A stretch of 59,884 nucleotides of DNA from Cupriavidus campinensis (GCF_905397395.1 NZ_CAJPVH010000036.1:1-59884); one strand, 5' to 3'. Shown: positions 29,802-42,989, counted from the first letter of the stretch. Translations and numbers: made by a program. Notes: generated by a model not told the origin, from the sequence alone.

Positions 29802-30315
29802 CGGCGGCCCCCCGACTGGTGCAGCCCGGGTGCGCAATCGTTGTGCATGCGGCGCATGGTCGACACCATGAGAAAAGTCTGTGTGCGGCGCAACATCAAC
29901 TTAAAGTAAAACTTCAAATGTGACCCTAAGTCGATGATCCATGGATGGTTTTCCACCTCCCCCGGAGTGCCTGTGGATAACTTTGTTGAAAAGTCGCGCC
30001 AACTTCCCCGGAAGGCGCTTAAATCCACGGTTCCATCGCTGTCGGCAGCTCGCTTGAAGAAGATTCAAAGCCTTATGAATCAAGGACTTGCGAAGACCCC
30101 CCAACTGAGTTAAGGGGTAACCCGCTCGTGCACTGCCGCAAACCTATCAGTGTGCATAAGTCAAGCCTTGACAACGGCCCATCGGCACCTTTTTGGAGAC
30201 AAATCAAAAAATAGTTTACTTGACAGCCCCTGGCGTGAGCCTCCCCGTGCACAAGGCCGGCGCACGGACCCGCGTCGCTGCGACGCGGGGTATTTCAAAC
30301 GGCCGACAGACTGTG
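29802..30315. other. non-coding stretch between priA and hemE
   Basis: No supported gene was seen in these 514 nt. The stretch is less GC-rich than its surroundings. It holds a DnaA-box-like TGTGGATAA (29972-29980), two TTGACA hexamers near 30167 and 30223 without good -10 partners, and a 9-bp hairpin (30269-30289) beyond the hemE stop that lacks a clear U-tract. It must contain the priA promoter. Confidence 0.5.
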
Positions 30316-31404
30316 TTACCGCGCGCCGCGCAGGGCGCGACTGTAACGATGCACCTCGTCCACCAGCACGGAAACGCTCTCGGGCGGCGTGAACTGCGAG
30401 ATGCCATGGCCGAGGTTGAACACGTGTCCGTCACTCCCGCCGCCGGCGGCGTAGGTGTCGAGAACGCCACGCACCTGCTCGCGGATGGCCGCTTCGGGCG
30501 CGAACAGCACGGTCGGATCGATATTGCCCTGCAAGGCCACCTGCCCGCCCGTGCGGCGACGGGCCTGGGCGAGGTTCACGGTCCAGTCGAGACCGATGGC
30601 ATCGGGACCGATCTCGGCGATTTGCTCGAGCCAGTGGCCGCCGCCCTTCGTAAAGACAATCGCCGGAATCTGCTGGCCCTCGTGCTCGCGCTTGAGGCCG
30701 GCCAGCACGCGCCGCATGTATTCGAGCGAGAAGCGCTGGTACATGCCGTCGGCCAGCGCGCCGCCCCAGGTATCGAACACCATGACGGCCTGCGCGCCCG
30801 CCTCGATCTGGGCGTTCAGGTAGGCGGACACGGCCTGCGCGTTGATGTCGAGGATGCGATGCATCAGGTCCGGGCGGCCGTACATCATCGCCTTGACCGT
30901 GCGGAAGTCGTCCGAGCCGCCGCCTTCGACCATGTAGCAGGCCAGCGTCCACGGGCTGCCCGAGAAGCCGATCAGCGGCACGCGCTGGCAGCCGTCCTGG
31001 ATCAGCGCGCGGCGGATCTCGCTCACGGCGTCAAAAACGTATTGCAGGGACGCCATGTCCGGCACGGCGAGCCTGGCCACATCGCCTTCAGTGCGCAGCG
31101 GGTGCGCGAAGCGCGGGCCTTCGCCTTGGGCGAACGACAGGCCGAGGCCCATCGCGTCGGGCACGGTGAGGATGTCCGAGAACAGGATTGCGGCGTCTAG
31201 CGGATAGCGGTCGAGAGGCTGAAGCGTCACTTCCGTTGCGTAGGCGGGATTCTTCGCCAGCCCGAGGAAGCTCCCCGCGCGGGCGCGCGTGGCGTTGTAT
31301 TCGGGCAGGTAGCGGCCCGCCTGGCGCATCAGCCACAGCGGCGTGTACTCGGTGGGTTGCCGGCGCAGCGCGCGCAGGAAGGTATCGTTCTGCAATGCGG
31401 TCAT
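30316..31404 (-). CDS. hemE: uroporphyrinogen III decarboxylase
   Basis: This 362-residue cytosolic enzyme decarboxylates the four acetate arms of uroporphyrinogen III to methyl groups in haem synthesis. The N-terminal signature [16 protein letters not shown] is present, as is the second signature [17 protein letters not shown]. The invariant Asp-bearing [14 protein letters not shown] and the catalytic Tyr region are also recognisable. The second of two ATGs (31404) was chosen: the first directly abuts the ribosome site GAGAGG while the second has a 6-nt spacing and matches the start of E. coli HemE. It shares the haem pathway with hemN at the other end of the window but is not linked to it. 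Confidence 0.97.
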   Translation of the reverse strand: MTALQNDTFLRALRRQPTEYTPLWLMRQAGRYLPEYNATRARAGSFLGLAKNPAYATEVTLQPLDRYPLDAAILFSDILTVPDAMGLGLSFAQGEGPRFAHPLRTEGDVARLAVPDMASLQYVFDAVSEIRRALIQDGCQRVPLIGFSGSPWTLACYMVEGGGSDDFRTVKAMMYGRPDLMHRILDINAQAVSAYLNAQIEAGAQAVMVFDTWGGALADGMYQRFSLEYMRRVLAGLKREHEGQQIPAIVFTKGGGHWLEQIAEIGPDAIGLDWTVNLAQARRRTGGQVALQGNIDPTVLFAPEAAIREQVRGVLDTYAAGGGSDGHVFNLGHGISQFTPPESVSVLVDEVHRYSRALRGAR

Positions 31405-31468
31405 GGTCATCCTCTCAAGACCGCCATTCTAAGGGATGGCCGCCGCCGCACGCTGTTCGGGAAAGATG

Positions 31469-32425
31469 TCACGCATCGTCGAAGATGCCGACGAAGGCCT
31501 GCGCGGCACGGCGCATCCACTCGCGGGCGCGCGGCGCGTCCGGTTGCAGGCGGGCGAAGCCGTGGGTCATGCCGCTGGCCTCGATCGTGACGACCATGGC
31601 GTCGTGGCGCACGAGGAAATCCGCGTAGGCAAGGCCGTCATCGCGCAATACGTCGTTGGCGGCTACCAGCACCACGCTGGCCGGCGGCAGCTGCGACGGC
31701 GCGGTGGCCATCAAATGGATGCGTGGGTCGGTGGTCTCGGGGCCACGGGTCAGGGCGTCGGCGCCGATGAACTGGGTCCAGAACCAGGCCATCTCGTCAC
31801 GCGTCAGGCCAGGGCCATCGGCGAAGGCGCGGTAGCTCTCCGTGGTCAGCACCGGCGCGGTAACCGGATAGATCAGCAGCTGCGCGTTGACGACTGGCGC
31901 GCCAGCGGCGGCATTGACCTCGCGGGCGGCCAAGGCGGCGAGGTGTCCACCCGCGCTATCGCCGGCCACGGCGAGGAAGTCGGGATCGACGTCGAGCGCT
32001 TCGCGCATTGCCGCCAGCGCGCGCACGGCGTTAATGGCGTCATCGCACGGTGCGGGGAAAGCGTGTTCTGGCGCGAGCCGGTAGTCGACACTGGCCACCG
32101 CGCAGCCCGTGTCTTCGGCCAGTAAGGCAGCTACCGTGTGGTGGGTGCGCGGCGAGCCGACCACCCAGCCGCCGCCATGGAAATAGACGATCAGGCGCGG
32201 GCGTGCCACCTCGGCAGGGCGAAACAGGCGCACGGGCAGCGATGCCGCGCCTGGCTCGAGCGCGATGTCGGTGACGCCCATCCCCGCTGGGTCATCGATC
32301 AATGACTGCGCGGCCACCTCGTCGAAGCGGGCGCGGCGTGCGGACGCATCAACGGGTACGGGCTGGCCGGCGTACTGCTCGGCCATGCGTTGGTAATAGG
32401 CGAGAATCTGGGGATCGATGGCCAT
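31469..32425 (-). CDS. alpha/beta-hydrolase, hormone-sensitive-lipase-type esterase
   Basis: This 318-residue cytosolic hydrolase has the oxyanion-hole motif HGGGW at about residue 85, the nucleophile elbow GDSAGG at about residue 155, the acid residue region VLVAANDVLRDDG and the catalytic His in GMTHGF. This is the bacterial HSL (Aes-like) esterase pattern, which acts on short-chain esters. Substrate and pathway are unknown. It stands 64 nt upstream of hemE on the same strand; co-transcription is possible but without functional meaning known to us. The start ATG lies just after a weak ribosome site. Confidence 0.92.
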   Translation of the reverse strand: MAIDPQILAYYQRMAEQYAGQPVPVDASARRARFDEVAAQSLIDDPAGMGVTDIALEPGAASLPVRLFRPAEVARPRLIVYFHGGGWVVGSPRTHHTVAALLAEDTGCAVASVDYRLAPEHAFPAPCDDAINAVRALAAMREALDVDPDFLAVAGDSAGGHLAALAAREVNAAAGAPVVNAQLLIYPVTAPVLTTESYRAFADGPGLTRDEMAWFWTQFIGADALTRGPETTDPRIHLMATAPSQLPPASVVLVAANDVLRDDGLAYADFLVRHDAMVVTIEASGMTHGFARLQPDAPRAREWMRRAAQAFVGIFDDA

Positions 32426-32894
32426 GGCGCGTCGTGGAAAATCTAAACTGGCGCCAGTGTAATCGCCCGTCGGGCGGGCGGCGAAGGAAACAAAGCGGCG
32501 AAGGGTGCGCTTGAACCGTATCGAATCGTAACGCTAGAGGCGCTAGCGAACACAGTTTTAAAGCGGGAGTTTTCTTTATCCCCCAAAAGTGGGGCATGCG
32601 GATTATGTATTCGCAGAAAACCTAATGCATTCAGTAGCCTAGCACTTAAATGTCTTAACATTGGCTTACCGGAGCCACATCGATCCGTGTGCAGATTGCG
32701 CCTCGAACGGCGCATAAAAGCGGCTAAAACGCCGGATTTTTACCCGCCGGGCTTTCAACTACTTGCAAAACGATACATTTTGTTACTGCCATCCCCAGAA
32801 GTTTCCCCCACAATGCATTGACACACCGAACGCTGGTGTGAAGTGTCCCCACCCGTAAAGTATTGAAAAATAAGGGGATGCGGAAGAAAGCCTG

Positions 32895-33150
32895 AAAGAG
32901 TTTGCTTGGCAGTATTCCGATTTTCCGGACCAGCAAGTCAGAACTTGCCGATCCGGAGCACCAGGAAAGACCGATCGGCGCGTGGCTTGAGTTTCCCCGG
33001 ATGTGATGTCGGGGACTCGCCAAGAGATGCGGAGAGAAGACTCCGATGCGCTCGTGAGTAAATCCTGGACCGAACCCGTTCCTTCGAATTGACCCCTCGA
33101 AGGGATTTTCCCGTCCGCGCGGAGCCTCCCCGGCCCGCGCGCTTTTTTTT
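32895..33150 (+). ncRNA. candidate structured non-coding RNA ending in an intrinsic terminator
   Basis: Within an 837-nt gene-free region, a run of hairpins can be drawn. CTTGGC (32905-32910) closes with GCCAAG (33019-33024) around an imperfect 11-bp hairpin (32925-32956) and TCCCCG/CGGGGA (32994-33015). Next are CGGAG/CTCCG (33030-33045) and CCTTCGA/TCGAAGG (33081-33103). Last comes a 7-bp GC stem (33116-33141) followed by T8 on the plus strand. No promoter of good quality was found; a TTGACA at 32818-32823 has a poor -10. It does not match tmRNA, RNase P RNA, SRP RNA or 6S RNA as far as can be seen. The same region on the minus strand is open for 170 codons, but the translation looks unnatural. 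Confidence 0.4.
33116..33150 (+). terminator. plus-strand terminator in the gene-free region
   Basis: CGCGCGG (33116-33122) pairs with CCGCGCG (33135-33141), followed by C and T8 (33143-33150). No annotated plus-strand gene ends here, so the transcript it terminates is unaccounted for. Confidence 0.6.
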
Positions 33151-33185
33151 GTGGTCCAGGCAAGAAAATATAGCGCCCGCCGAAC

Positions 33186-33215
33186 AAAAAAGGCAGCCAC
33201 ATGGCTGCCTTTTTC
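33186..33215 (-). terminator. terminator of the ATP synthase operon
   Basis: A 9-bp stem AGGCAGCCA (33191-33199) with TGGCTGCCT (33202-33210) is flanked by A-rich and T-rich tracts. It lies about 50 nt after the atpC stop on the minus strand and could act in both directions. Confidence 0.9.
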
Positions 33216-33262
33216 CATGGCGCACCGAAAAAACAACAGGTGCGCCAGTCCTACTTAACTGC

Positions 33263-33679
33263 TTACTTCTTACGACGCAGACGGGCGATGGCTGCCAGCT
33301 GCGCAGCGGCCACGGCCAGCTCGCTCTGCGCGCGCGCCAGATCCAGGTCGCTGCCCTGGTTCTGCATCAGTTCCTCGGCCGCACGCTTGGCGTCCCGCGC
33401 CTTGGCCTCGTCCAGGTCGCTACCGCGGATGGCGGTATCGGCCAGCACGGTCACGTGCTTCGGCTGGACTTCGAGAATGCCGCCGGCAACGAACACGAAC
33501 TCTTCGCTACCGTCTTCCTTCTCGATGCGCACCGCACCCGGCTGGATGCGGGTGATCAGCGGCGTGTGGCCCGGCAGGATACCCAGTTCACCCGTCTCGC
33601 CCGGCAACGCCACGAACTTCGCCTGACCGGAGAAGATCGACGCTTCCGCGCTGACGACGTCTACAAGAATGGTTGCCAT
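33263..33679 (-). CDS. atpC: ATP synthase F1 subunit epsilon
   Basis: This 138-residue subunit is part of the F1 central stalk and inhibits ATP hydrolysis. The N-terminal beta-sandwich ([35 protein letters not shown]) and a C-terminal helical hairpin ending in [11 protein letters not shown] match the family. It is the last gene of the operon and is followed by the terminator. A 109-nt gap with two nested hairpins separates it from atpD, larger than most gaps in this operon. Confidence 0.97.
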   Translation of the reverse strand: MATILVDVVSAEASIFSGQAKFVALPGETGELGILPGHTPLITRIQPGAVRIEKEDGSEEFVFVAGGILEVQPKHVTVLADTAIRGSDLDEAKARDAKRAAEELMQNQGSDLDLARAQSELAVAAAQLAAIARLRRKK

Positions 33680-33788
33680 ATCAGATCCTTTCTCCTGAAA
33701 GCGTTAGCTTCCCGATACCAGGAAGCAAGTTTTCGCCTCCACGCGGGTCGCGGCAATCGCCACGGTGCATGAAGGCGAAACACACCGC

Positions 33789-35225
<1,437 letters not shown>

Positions 35226-36101
35226 TTAGACCGCAGCGGCACCGCTGACGATTTCCGACAGTTCCTTGGTGATCGCTGCCTGACGGGTCTTGTTGTAGAC
35301 CAGTTGCAGTTCGCCGATCACGTTCTTGGCGTTGTCGGAAGCAGCCTTCATGGCCACCATGCGCGCCGATTGCTCGGACGCCATGTTCTCGGCCACGGCC
35401 TGGTACACCAGCGCTTCGACATAGCGGACGAGCAGCTCTTCCACTACGGTCTGGGCGTCAGGCTCGTAGATGTAATCCCACGAGTAGGCACGCTTTTCGT
35501 CTTCGGTCTGGCTGAGCTTGTCGGCTGCCAGCGGCAGCAGTTGCTCGACCATCGGCTCCTGCTTCATCGTATTGATGAACTTGGTGTACGCCAGGTACAC
35601 CACGTCGACCTCGCCATTGGCGAATGCGTCGAGCTGGACCTTGATCGCGCCGATGAGCTTTTCCAGATGCGGGGTGTCACCGAGGTGCACCACATGCGAG
35701 ACCACCTTGGCGCCAATGCGGCCCAGGAACTGCATGCCCTTGGTACCGATCGCGGTCGCTTGCACGTCCACGCTGCGGCCCTGCAGGGTCTTCAGTTCAT
35801 TGGTCACCGCGCGCAGCACGTTCGTGTTCATGCCGCCGCACAGGCCCTTGTCCGTCGTCACCACGATCAAGCCGGCGCGCTTCACATCGCGGGCCTGCAT
35901 GAACGGATGCTTGAACTCGGGGTTGGCCGTAGCCAGGTGCGCCGCGATATTCCGCACTTTCTCGGCGTAGGGGCGGGCATTCCGCATCCGTTCCTGCGCC
36001 TTGCGCATCTTGGACGCGGCGACCATCTCCATCGCCTTGGTGATCTTGCGCGTGTTCTGCACGCTCTTGATCTTGGTTCGAATCTCTTTCGTTCCGGCCA
36101 T
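35226..36101 (-). CDS. atpG: ATP synthase F1 subunit gamma
   Basis: This 291-residue subunit is the rotating central shaft. It has the N-terminal coiled-coil helix ([20 protein letters not shown]), the conserved [11 protein letters not shown] segment and the C-terminal helix ([19 protein letters not shown]). Length matches E. coli (287). It lies between atpA and atpD as in other proteobacteria. Confidence 0.98.
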   Translation of the reverse strand: MAGTKEIRTKIKSVQNTRKITKAMEMVAASKMRKAQERMRNARPYAEKVRNIAAHLATANPEFKHPFMQARDVKRAGLIVVTTDKGLCGGMNTNVLRAVTNELKTLQGRSVDVQATAIGTKGMQFLGRIGAKVVSHVVHLGDTPHLEKLIGAIKVQLDAFANGEVDVVYLAYTKFINTMKQEPMVEQLLPLAADKLSQTEDEKRAYSWDYIYEPDAQTVVEELLVRYVEALVYQAVAENMASEQSARMVAMKAASDNAKNVIGELQLVYNKTRQAAITKELSEIVSGAAAV

Positions 36102-36175
36102 ATCTTCCTCTCCATTCGATTCGCGCCGCGCTGCCGTTGCTCCCGGCGCGCGGCGCGATCCGTGGAATTACGCGG

Positions 36176-37717
36176 TTAGAACGCGGCGGACTTCCTGAAA
36201 TCCTCGATCGCGGCACGCAGAGCGGCCTCGTCGTCCTTCGACAGATCCTTGGTATCTTCGATGCGGTTGACGAGATCGGCGAACTTGGTCTTCAGGTGGT
36301 CGTGGAGGCCCTTCTCGAACGGCAGGATGTCCTTCACGTCCACGTTGTCCAGGAAGCCGTTGTTCGCGGCGTACAGCGACGCGGCCAGTTGCCACACCTG
36401 CAGCGGCTGGTACTGCGGCTGTTTCAGCAGTTCCGTCACGCGGCGGCCGCGCTCCAGCTGCTTGCGGGTGGCATCGTCCAGGTCCGAGGCGAACTGCGCG
36501 AACGCAGCCAGCTCACGGTACTGGGCCAGGTCGGTACGGATACCGCCGGACAGCTTCTTGATGACCTTGGTCTGGGCAGCACCACCCACGCGCGACACCG
36601 AGATACCGGCGTTGATAGCGGGGCGGATACCGGCGTTGAACAGGTCGGTTTCCAGGAAGATCTGGCCGTCGGTGATCGAGATCACGTTGGTCGGCACGAA
36701 TGCGGACACGTCACCCGCCTGCGTTTCGATCACGGGCAGCGCGGTCAGCGAACCGGTCTTGCCGGTCACGGCGCCTTTGGTGAACTTCGACACGTAGTCT
36801 TCGTTCACGCGGGCAGCACGCTCGAGCAGACGCGAGTGCAGGTAGAACACGTCGCCGGGGTAGGCTTCGCGGCCCGGCGGGCGGCGCAGCAGCAGCGACA
36901 CCTGGCGGTAGGCCCAGGCTTGCTTGGTCAGGTCGTCATAGACGATCAGCGCGTCTTCGCCGCGGTCGCGGAAGTACTCGCCCATCGTGCAGCCGGCGTA
37001 GGCGGCCAGGTACTGCATGGCGGCCGAGTCCGAAGCGGCAGCGGCCACGACGACGGTGTATTCCATCGCGCCGTGCTCTTCCAGCTTGCGCACCACGTTG
37101 GCGATCGTCGAAGCCTTCTGGCCGATTGCCACGTACACGCAGAAGACGCCCTTGCCCTTCTGGTTGATGATGGCGTCGACAGCCACGGCGGTCTTGCCGG
37201 TCTGGCGGTCGCCAATGATCAGCTCACGCTGGCCACGGCCGATCGGCACCATCGCGTCGATCGACTTCAGGCCGGTCTGCACCGGCTGGCTCACCGACTG
37301 ACGCGCGATCACGCCCGGGGCCACCTTCTCGATCACGTCCGATTCCTTGGCGTTGATCGGGCCCTTGCCGTCGATCGGCTGGCCCAGCGTGTTCACCACG
37401 CGGCCCAGCAGTTCGCGACCCACCGGCACTTCCAGAATGCGGCCGGTGCACTTCACCGTGTCGCCTTCGGAAATGTGTTCGTAGTCACCCAGCACCACGG
37501 CGCCCACGGAGTCACGCTCCAGGTTCAGCGCCAGGCCAAAGGTGTTGCCGGGGAATTCCAGCATCTCGCCCTGCATCACGCCGGACAGGCCGTGCACGCG
37601 GCAGATACCATCGGTCACGGAGATCACCGTGCCGGTGTTGCGCACTTCAGCGTCGGCGCCAAGACCCGAGATGCGGGACTTGATCAGCTCGCTGATTTCT
37701 GAGGGGTTCAGTTGCAT
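36176..37717 (-). CDS. atpA: ATP synthase F1 subunit alpha
   Basis: This 513-residue, non-catalytic nucleotide-binding subunit has the P-loop GDRQTGKTA and the N-terminus [16 protein letters not shown]. The catalytic-site arginine context [15 protein letters not shown] is also present. The open frame begins with a GTG one codon earlier, but the ATG at 37717 matches the family start and length. It lies between atpH and atpG. Confidence 0.98.
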   Translation of the reverse strand: MQLNPSEISELIKSRISGLGADAEVRNTGTVISVTDGICRVHGLSGVMQGEMLEFPGNTFGLALNLERDSVGAVVLGDYEHISEGDTVKCTGRILEVPVGRELLGRVVNTLGQPIDGKGPINAKESDVIEKVAPGVIARQSVSQPVQTGLKSIDAMVPIGRGQRELIIGDRQTGKTAVAVDAIINQKGKGVFCVYVAIGQKASTIANVVRKLEEHGAMEYTVVVAAAASDSAAMQYLAAYAGCTMGEYFRDRGEDALIVYDDLTKQAWAYRQVSLLLRRPPGREAYPGDVFYLHSRLLERAARVNEDYVSKFTKGAVTGKTGSLTALPVIETQAGDVSAFVPTNVISITDGQIFLETDLFNAGIRPAINAGISVSRVGGAAQTKVIKKLSGGIRTDLAQYRELAAFAQFASDLDDATRKQLERGRRVTELLKQPQYQPLQVWQLAASLYAANNGFLDNVDVKDILPFEKGLHDHLKTKFADLVNRIEDTKDLSKDDEAALRAAIEDFRKSAAF

Positions 37718-37756
37718 CACAATGCTCCTAATTCTTCAATCCGTCGGCCGTTGCGG

Positions 37757-38299
37757 TCAGGCGGTCAGCGCGGCTTGCATGGCAGCCAGGCGCGCGCGCA
37801 CGGAGGTGTCGAGCACTTCGTCGCCGACCTTGACGCTCACGCCGCCGATCAGGGACGGGTCCACCGCCACCTGTGCGTACAGCTTGCGACCGAACTTGCG
37901 TTCGAGTGCGGCGACCAGTTCGTTGACTTGCGAGGTCTCCAGCGGGAAAGCGCTGGTGATCTCGACGTCGGACGACCCCTCGCGGGCGTTCTTGAGCGCA
38001 TGGAACTGTTCGGCGATTTCCGGCAGCACCGTCAGGCGGTTGTTCTCCGCCAGCAGGTTCACGAAGCGGCGTGCCTCGTCGTTGACCGGGCTCTTCAGCA
38101 CCGACAGGAACACTTCCGCCAGCTTCTGGGCGGAAACGTTCGGATCGTCGGCAAGCGCCTTCATGTCGGGATTGGCGGCAACCTGCCCCATCTCCGACAC
38201 CAGTTCGGACCATGCACCCAGGTTGCCTGCACCGGCTTCGCTCGCGACGCGGAACAGCGCCTCGGCGTAGGGACGGGCAATGGTTGCGGTTTCAGCCAT
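37757..38299 (-). CDS. atpH: ATP synthase F1 subunit delta
   Basis: This 180-residue subunit links F1 to the peripheral stalk. The N-terminal helical domain begins [15 protein letters not shown] and the C-terminal part has [21 protein letters not shown], both family signatures. Its start is 2 nt after the stop of atpF, so translation is likely coupled. Confidence 0.97.
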   Translation of the reverse strand: MAETATIARPYAEALFRVASEAGAGNLGAWSELVSEMGQVAANPDMKALADDPNVSAQKLAEVFLSVLKSPVNDEARRFVNLLAENNRLTVLPEIAEQFHALKNAREGSSDVEITSAFPLETSQVNELVAALERKFGRKLYAQVAVDPSLIGGVSVKVGDEVLDTSVRARLAAMQAALTA

Positions 38300-38301
38300 G
38301 A

Positions 38302-38772
38302 TTAGAGCTCAGCCTTGAGTTGATTGAGCAGGTCGGCGTGCACCTGCGCGTTCACTTCACGCTTGAGGATCTGCTCGGCGCCCTTCACGGCCAGCGTGGC
38401 AACCTGGTCGCGCAGCTGTTCGCGGGCGCGGGTCACTTGCTGGTCCGCCTCGGCCTTGGCCTGGGCGATGATGCGTGCGGCTTCTGCCTGGGCGTTCTGC
38501 TTGATCTCGTCGGCCGTCAGTTGGGCGCGCTTCTCGGCGTCAGCGACGCGTTGGGCGCCCTCGGTGCGGGCTTCGGCCAGGGCCTGGTCCACACGCTTGT
38601 TGGCGAGTTCGAGCTCGGCCTTGCCTTTTTCGGCAGCGGCGAGGCCATCGGCGATCTTCTTTGCGCGTTCGTCGAGCGCCTTCACCAGCGGCGGCCAAAT
38701 GAATTTGGCAACAACCCACCACAGGATGAAGAACACGACCATCTGCGCAAAAAACGTTGCGTTCAGATTCAT
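38302..38772 (-). CDS. atpF: ATP synthase Fo subunit b
   Basis: This 156-residue peripheral-stalk subunit has one N-terminal membrane helix ([20 protein letters not shown]) followed by a long charged coiled coil ([19 protein letters not shown] onward). Length equals E. coli b (156). It follows atpE by 105 nt and nearly abuts atpH. Confidence 0.97.
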   Translation of the reverse strand: MNLNATFFAQMVVFFILWWVVAKFIWPPLVKALDERAKKIADGLAAAEKGKAELELANKRVDQALAEARTEGAQRVADAEKRAQLTADEIKQNAQAEAARIIAQAKAEADQQVTRAREQLRDQVATLAVKGAEQILKREVNAQVHADLLNQLKAEL

Positions 38773-38877
38773 GGTGTGTTCCTTTCGGTAATCAAACTAC
38801 AGATAAATGCACAAGGGCGGCCAGGCCATCGGACTGAGGCCTGCGCCGCCCGTCAGCATCATGCAGACCGAAAAGAC

Positions 38878-40218
<1,341 letters not shown>

Positions 40219-40343
40219 TCACGCGGCACGGGCCCTTTCGAGACGCGCCGCGCGTGAAACTGAAACCTCTTGATATTCCGGAGGGGTGCCTCATTTCAAT
40301 CGGCAGCCGACCCTTGCATCCGGCCACCGCTTCATGAATCCAC

Positions 40344-40892
40344 TCAGCGAATCGCGAGTGCCACCCAATATGTCTTCAGCGCCAACAGGAACGTGACCAG
40401 CATCGGTACCCAGCGCAGATCGCGGTACAGCACCACCACCAGCACGAACAGTGCGACGGTGCCGAAGACCTTGATCGCCTCGCCGGCCACCAGGCCGCCG
40501 ACCGACGGCTGCCCGCGCGACATCCACAGGCGCAGCGCGAAGAAACCGCTCGGCACGAAACACACCGTGCCGCCAAAGAACGCCGACCAGCCAGACGCCG
40601 CCTGCTCCTGCGCGAACACCGCCCAGGCCAGGGCCGACAGCAGCGTCACAACGACCTGCGCCATTACCACCCTGGCCGGCGTCATCCGCGACGGGCGCAG
40701 CGCTCGCTCGCCCAGCAGTGTCACCGCCTCGGCACGCGAGAGCGGATCGACAGCCTGTTCTTCATTCGCGCCATCATCGTCCCAGTCATCATCACGATCG
40801 CTCCAGTCGTCGTAACGACGAGCGGTTTTCGGATGTTCCGGAGACGCTGCACGGTCCAGCGAAGGGTCTTGCTGACGGTCTCGCACCACCAC
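40344..40892 (-). CDS. atpI: ATP synthase assembly protein I
   Basis: This protein of about 182 residues helps assemble the c-ring and may aid Mg2+ uptake; it is often first in the atp operon. The second half has four hydrophobic segments (VVMAQVVVTLLSALAWAVFA, FFGGTVCFVPSGFFALRLWM and others), typical of AtpI. The first 75 residues are charged and acidic (DDWSDRDDDWDDDGANEE) and unusually long. The start is uncertain: the frame opens with TTG at 40943, but that codon coincides with the predicted transcription start, so GTG at 40892 (or the next two GTG codons) is preferred, with GAGG about 8 nt upstream. Confidence 0.85.
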   Translation of the reverse strand: MVVRDRQQDPSLDRAASPEHPKTARRYDDWSDRDDDWDDDGANEEQAVDPLSRAEAVTLLGERALRPSRMTPARVVMAQVVVTLLSALAWAVFAQEQAASGWSAFFGGTVCFVPSGFFALRLWMSRGQPSVGGLVAGEAIKVFGTVALFVLVVVLYRDLRWVPMLVTFLLALKTYWVALAIR

Positions 40893-40951
40893 CTGCCTAG
40901 CCTCGTTCCAGGCCGGAACTTTTCGGGTCCGGCCAGAATTCAAACCGCACG

Positions 40952-40981
40952 ATTCTACGGGGAATCCACGAGTCGAGTCAA
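40952..40981 (-). promoter_or_regulatory. sigma-70 promoter of the atp operon
   Basis: On the minus strand, TTGACT (complement of 40976-40981), an 18-nt spacer and TAGAAT (complement of 40952-40957) form a near-consensus promoter. Transcription should begin near 40945, giving a leader of about 50 nt for a GTG start at 40892. Confidence 0.65.
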
Positions 40982-41280
40982 TCTGCTTTCAGTTAGCTTG
41001 CAGCATGTTGCGCACAACGGTTGCTATCACGCCTCCATGATGGCTGGCGGGATATTGCGCGGCAATGACGCAAGACGTAATTGGATTGCGCGCGCAAGGG
41101 GGCGCATGATGGCGATTTGACCTGTGCCCGAGCGGTGCACCCTGCCCTTCGACGGTGCAGGCCGTTCGGTTATCGCGCAGATTGTGGGACGCGCCGCAAT
41201 GGCATCGCGGCATTGTCGCAACAGGCCGACAACCGCGTGCCGCCGGGACACAAAGCGGTTGCCGTAATGCGTGGTTGGCG

Positions 41281-42183
41281 TTAGGCCACGCGCTGGCCGT
41301 CCACCCGCTCGCGCAGGCGGGTGAGCACGCCGTCCAGGGCGTCGTTGCTGGTGAAGTGGATCGTCAGCTGACCCTTGCCGCGCGCGCCGAGCTTGATCTG
41401 CACGGCCAGGCCCAGCGTATCGGACAATTCTTCTTCCAGACGCGCCACGTCGCGCGTGCCGTTACCGGTCTTCTGCTTGAGCGACTTGAGGTCGAACGGC
41501 TTCAGCGTCGAGGTGACCAGCTTTTCGGTCTCGCGCACCGACAGCCGCTTGTTGACGATCTGGTTGGCCAGGGTGATCTGGTTGGCGCCATCCACGGCCA
41601 GCAGCGCACGCGCATGGCCCATGTCGAGGTCGCCCGCCATCAGCATCGTCTGCACGGGATTGGCCAGGTTCAGCAGGCGCAGCAGGTTCGACACCGCGCT
41701 GCGCGAACGGCCGACCGACTCGGCGGCCTGTTCGTGCGTGAACTGGAATTCGCGGATCAGCCGCATGATGCCCTGCGCTTCCTCAAGCGGGTTCAGGTCC
41801 TCACGCTGGATGTTCTCGATCAGCGCCATCGCGGCGGCGGCCTCGTCGGCCACGTCCTTCACGAGCACCGGCACCTTGTCCAGGCCCGCAATCTTCGAGG
41901 CGCGGAAGCGGCGTTCGCCGGCGATGATCTCGTAGCGGTCCGGCTCGGCCACGCGGCGCACGAGGATCGGCTGCATCAGCCCCTGCGCGCGGATGCTGGC
42001 GGCCAGCTCCTGCAGCGCGCCCTCGTCCATGCGCGTGCGCGGCTGGTACTTGCCCGGCTGCAGCTGCTCCAGGCGGAGCACGGTGGGCGCGCCCTCCTGC
42101 TTCGCGGTCTCGACGATCTCGGCGGGGCCGCCCAGCAGTGCCTCCAGTCCACGGCCGAGGCCCTTCTTCTTCGCGGTACTCAT
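41281..42183 (-). CDS. parB: chromosome partitioning protein ParB (CTPase, parS-binding)
   Basis: This 300-residue protein loads on parS DNA, slides and spreads as a CTP-dependent clamp. The N-terminal peptide KKKGLGRGLEALLG binds ParA. The CTP-binding motifs GERRFRAS and ENIQREDLNPLEEAQG are intact. The helix-turn-helix (THEQAAESVGRSRSAVSNLL) recognises parS, and a C-terminal dimerisation domain follows. The ATG at 42183 was chosen because AGAAGG lies about 9 nt upstream. It sits 32 nt downstream of parA on the minus strand. Four matching parS sites lie 2.1-4.7 kb away. Confidence 0.97.
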   Translation of the reverse strand: MSTAKKKGLGRGLEALLGGPAEIVETAKQEGAPTVLRLEQLQPGKYQPRTRMDEGALQELAASIRAQGLMQPILVRRVAEPDRYEIIAGERRFRASKIAGLDKVPVLVKDVADEAAAAMALIENIQREDLNPLEEAQGIMRLIREFQFTHEQAAESVGRSRSAVSNLLRLLNLANPVQTMLMAGDLDMGHARALLAVDGANQITLANQIVNKRLSVRETEKLVTSTLKPFDLKSLKQKTGNGTRDVARLEEELSDTLGLAVQIKLGARGKGQLTIHFTSNDALDGVLTRLRERVDGQRVA

Positions 42184-42215
42184 GGTCGCCATCCTTCTAT
42201 GCAAATCCGCGACGC

Positions 42216-42989
42216 TCAACCGAGCTGCCGCACGCGCGCGATCATCTCCGCGCCGAAATCGAGATACGCCTTGGCACCCTTCGACGCGGCGTCGAACGCC
42301 ACGCCCGGCATGCCATAGGACGGTGCCTCGGCCAGCCGCACATTGCGCGGAATCACGGTCTTGAACACCTTGTCACCGAAGTGGGCCTCCAGTTGCGCCG
42401 ACACCTGCTGCTGCAGCGTCACGCGCGGGTCGAACATCACGCGCAACAGGCCGATCACCTTCAAATCGCGGTTCAGGTTCGCGTGAACCTGCTTGATCGT
42501 GTTGACGAGGTCCGAGAGCCCCTCCAGCGCGAAGTACTCGCACTGCATCGGCACGATCACGCCATGCGCGGCGCAGAGGCCGTTCAGCGTCAGCAGCGAC
42601 AGCGATGGCGGGCAGTCGATCAGCACGAAGTCATACTCGGCATCCACCTCGGCCAGCGCCTGCTTGAGGCGGCGCTCACGCTGGTCCAGCTCGACCAGTT
42701 CCACCTCGGCACCGGCCAGTTCGCGGTTGGCGGGTACCACGTCGTAGCGGCCCGACTCCGAACGCTGCCGCGCCTGCTGCACCGTCGACAGCCCCACCAG
42801 TACCTGATACACGCTGTGTTCGAGCGACTGCTTGTCGATGCCGGAACCCATCGAGGCATTGCCCTGCGGGTCGAGGTCCACCAGCAACACGCGCTGCCCC
42901 TGCGCAGCCAACCCGGCGGCCAGATTCACCGTGGTGGTGGTCTTGCCCACACCGCCCTTCTGATTGGCGATCACGAATACCTTGGCCAT
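42216..42989 (-). CDS. parA: chromosome partitioning ATPase ParA (Soj)
   Basis: This 257-residue deviant-Walker ATPase binds nucleoid DNA and moves ParB-parS complexes. Seen: the deviant Walker [19 protein letters not shown], Walker A' DLDPQGNAS and the Walker [11 protein letters not shown]. The chosen ATG at 42989 begins [15 protein letters not shown], the usual N-terminus of chromosomal ParA. GAGGAG lies about 12 nt upstream. An alternative ATG at 43064 overlaps the rsmG stop (ATGA) and would add 25 low-complexity residues. It is in operon order mnmG-rsmG-parA-parB. Confidence 0.95.
   Translation of the reverse strand: MAKVFVIANQKGGVGKTTTTVNLAAGLAAQGQRVLLVDLDPQGNASMGSGIDKQSLEHSVYQVLVGLSTVQQARQRSESGRYDVVPANRELAGAEVELVELDQRERRLKQALAEVDAEYDFVLIDCPPSLSLLTLNGLCAAHGVIVPMQCEYFALEGLSDLVNTIKQVHANLNRDLKVIGLLRVMFDPRVTLQQQVSAQLEAHFGDKVFKTVIPRNVRLAEAPSYGMPGVAFDAASKGAKAYLDFGAEMIARVRQLG

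Noticed and set aside
32724..33236. 170-codon minus-strand open frame in the gene-free gap
   Set aside because: No ribosome site, no domain-like pattern, and it spans several strong hairpins and two terminators.
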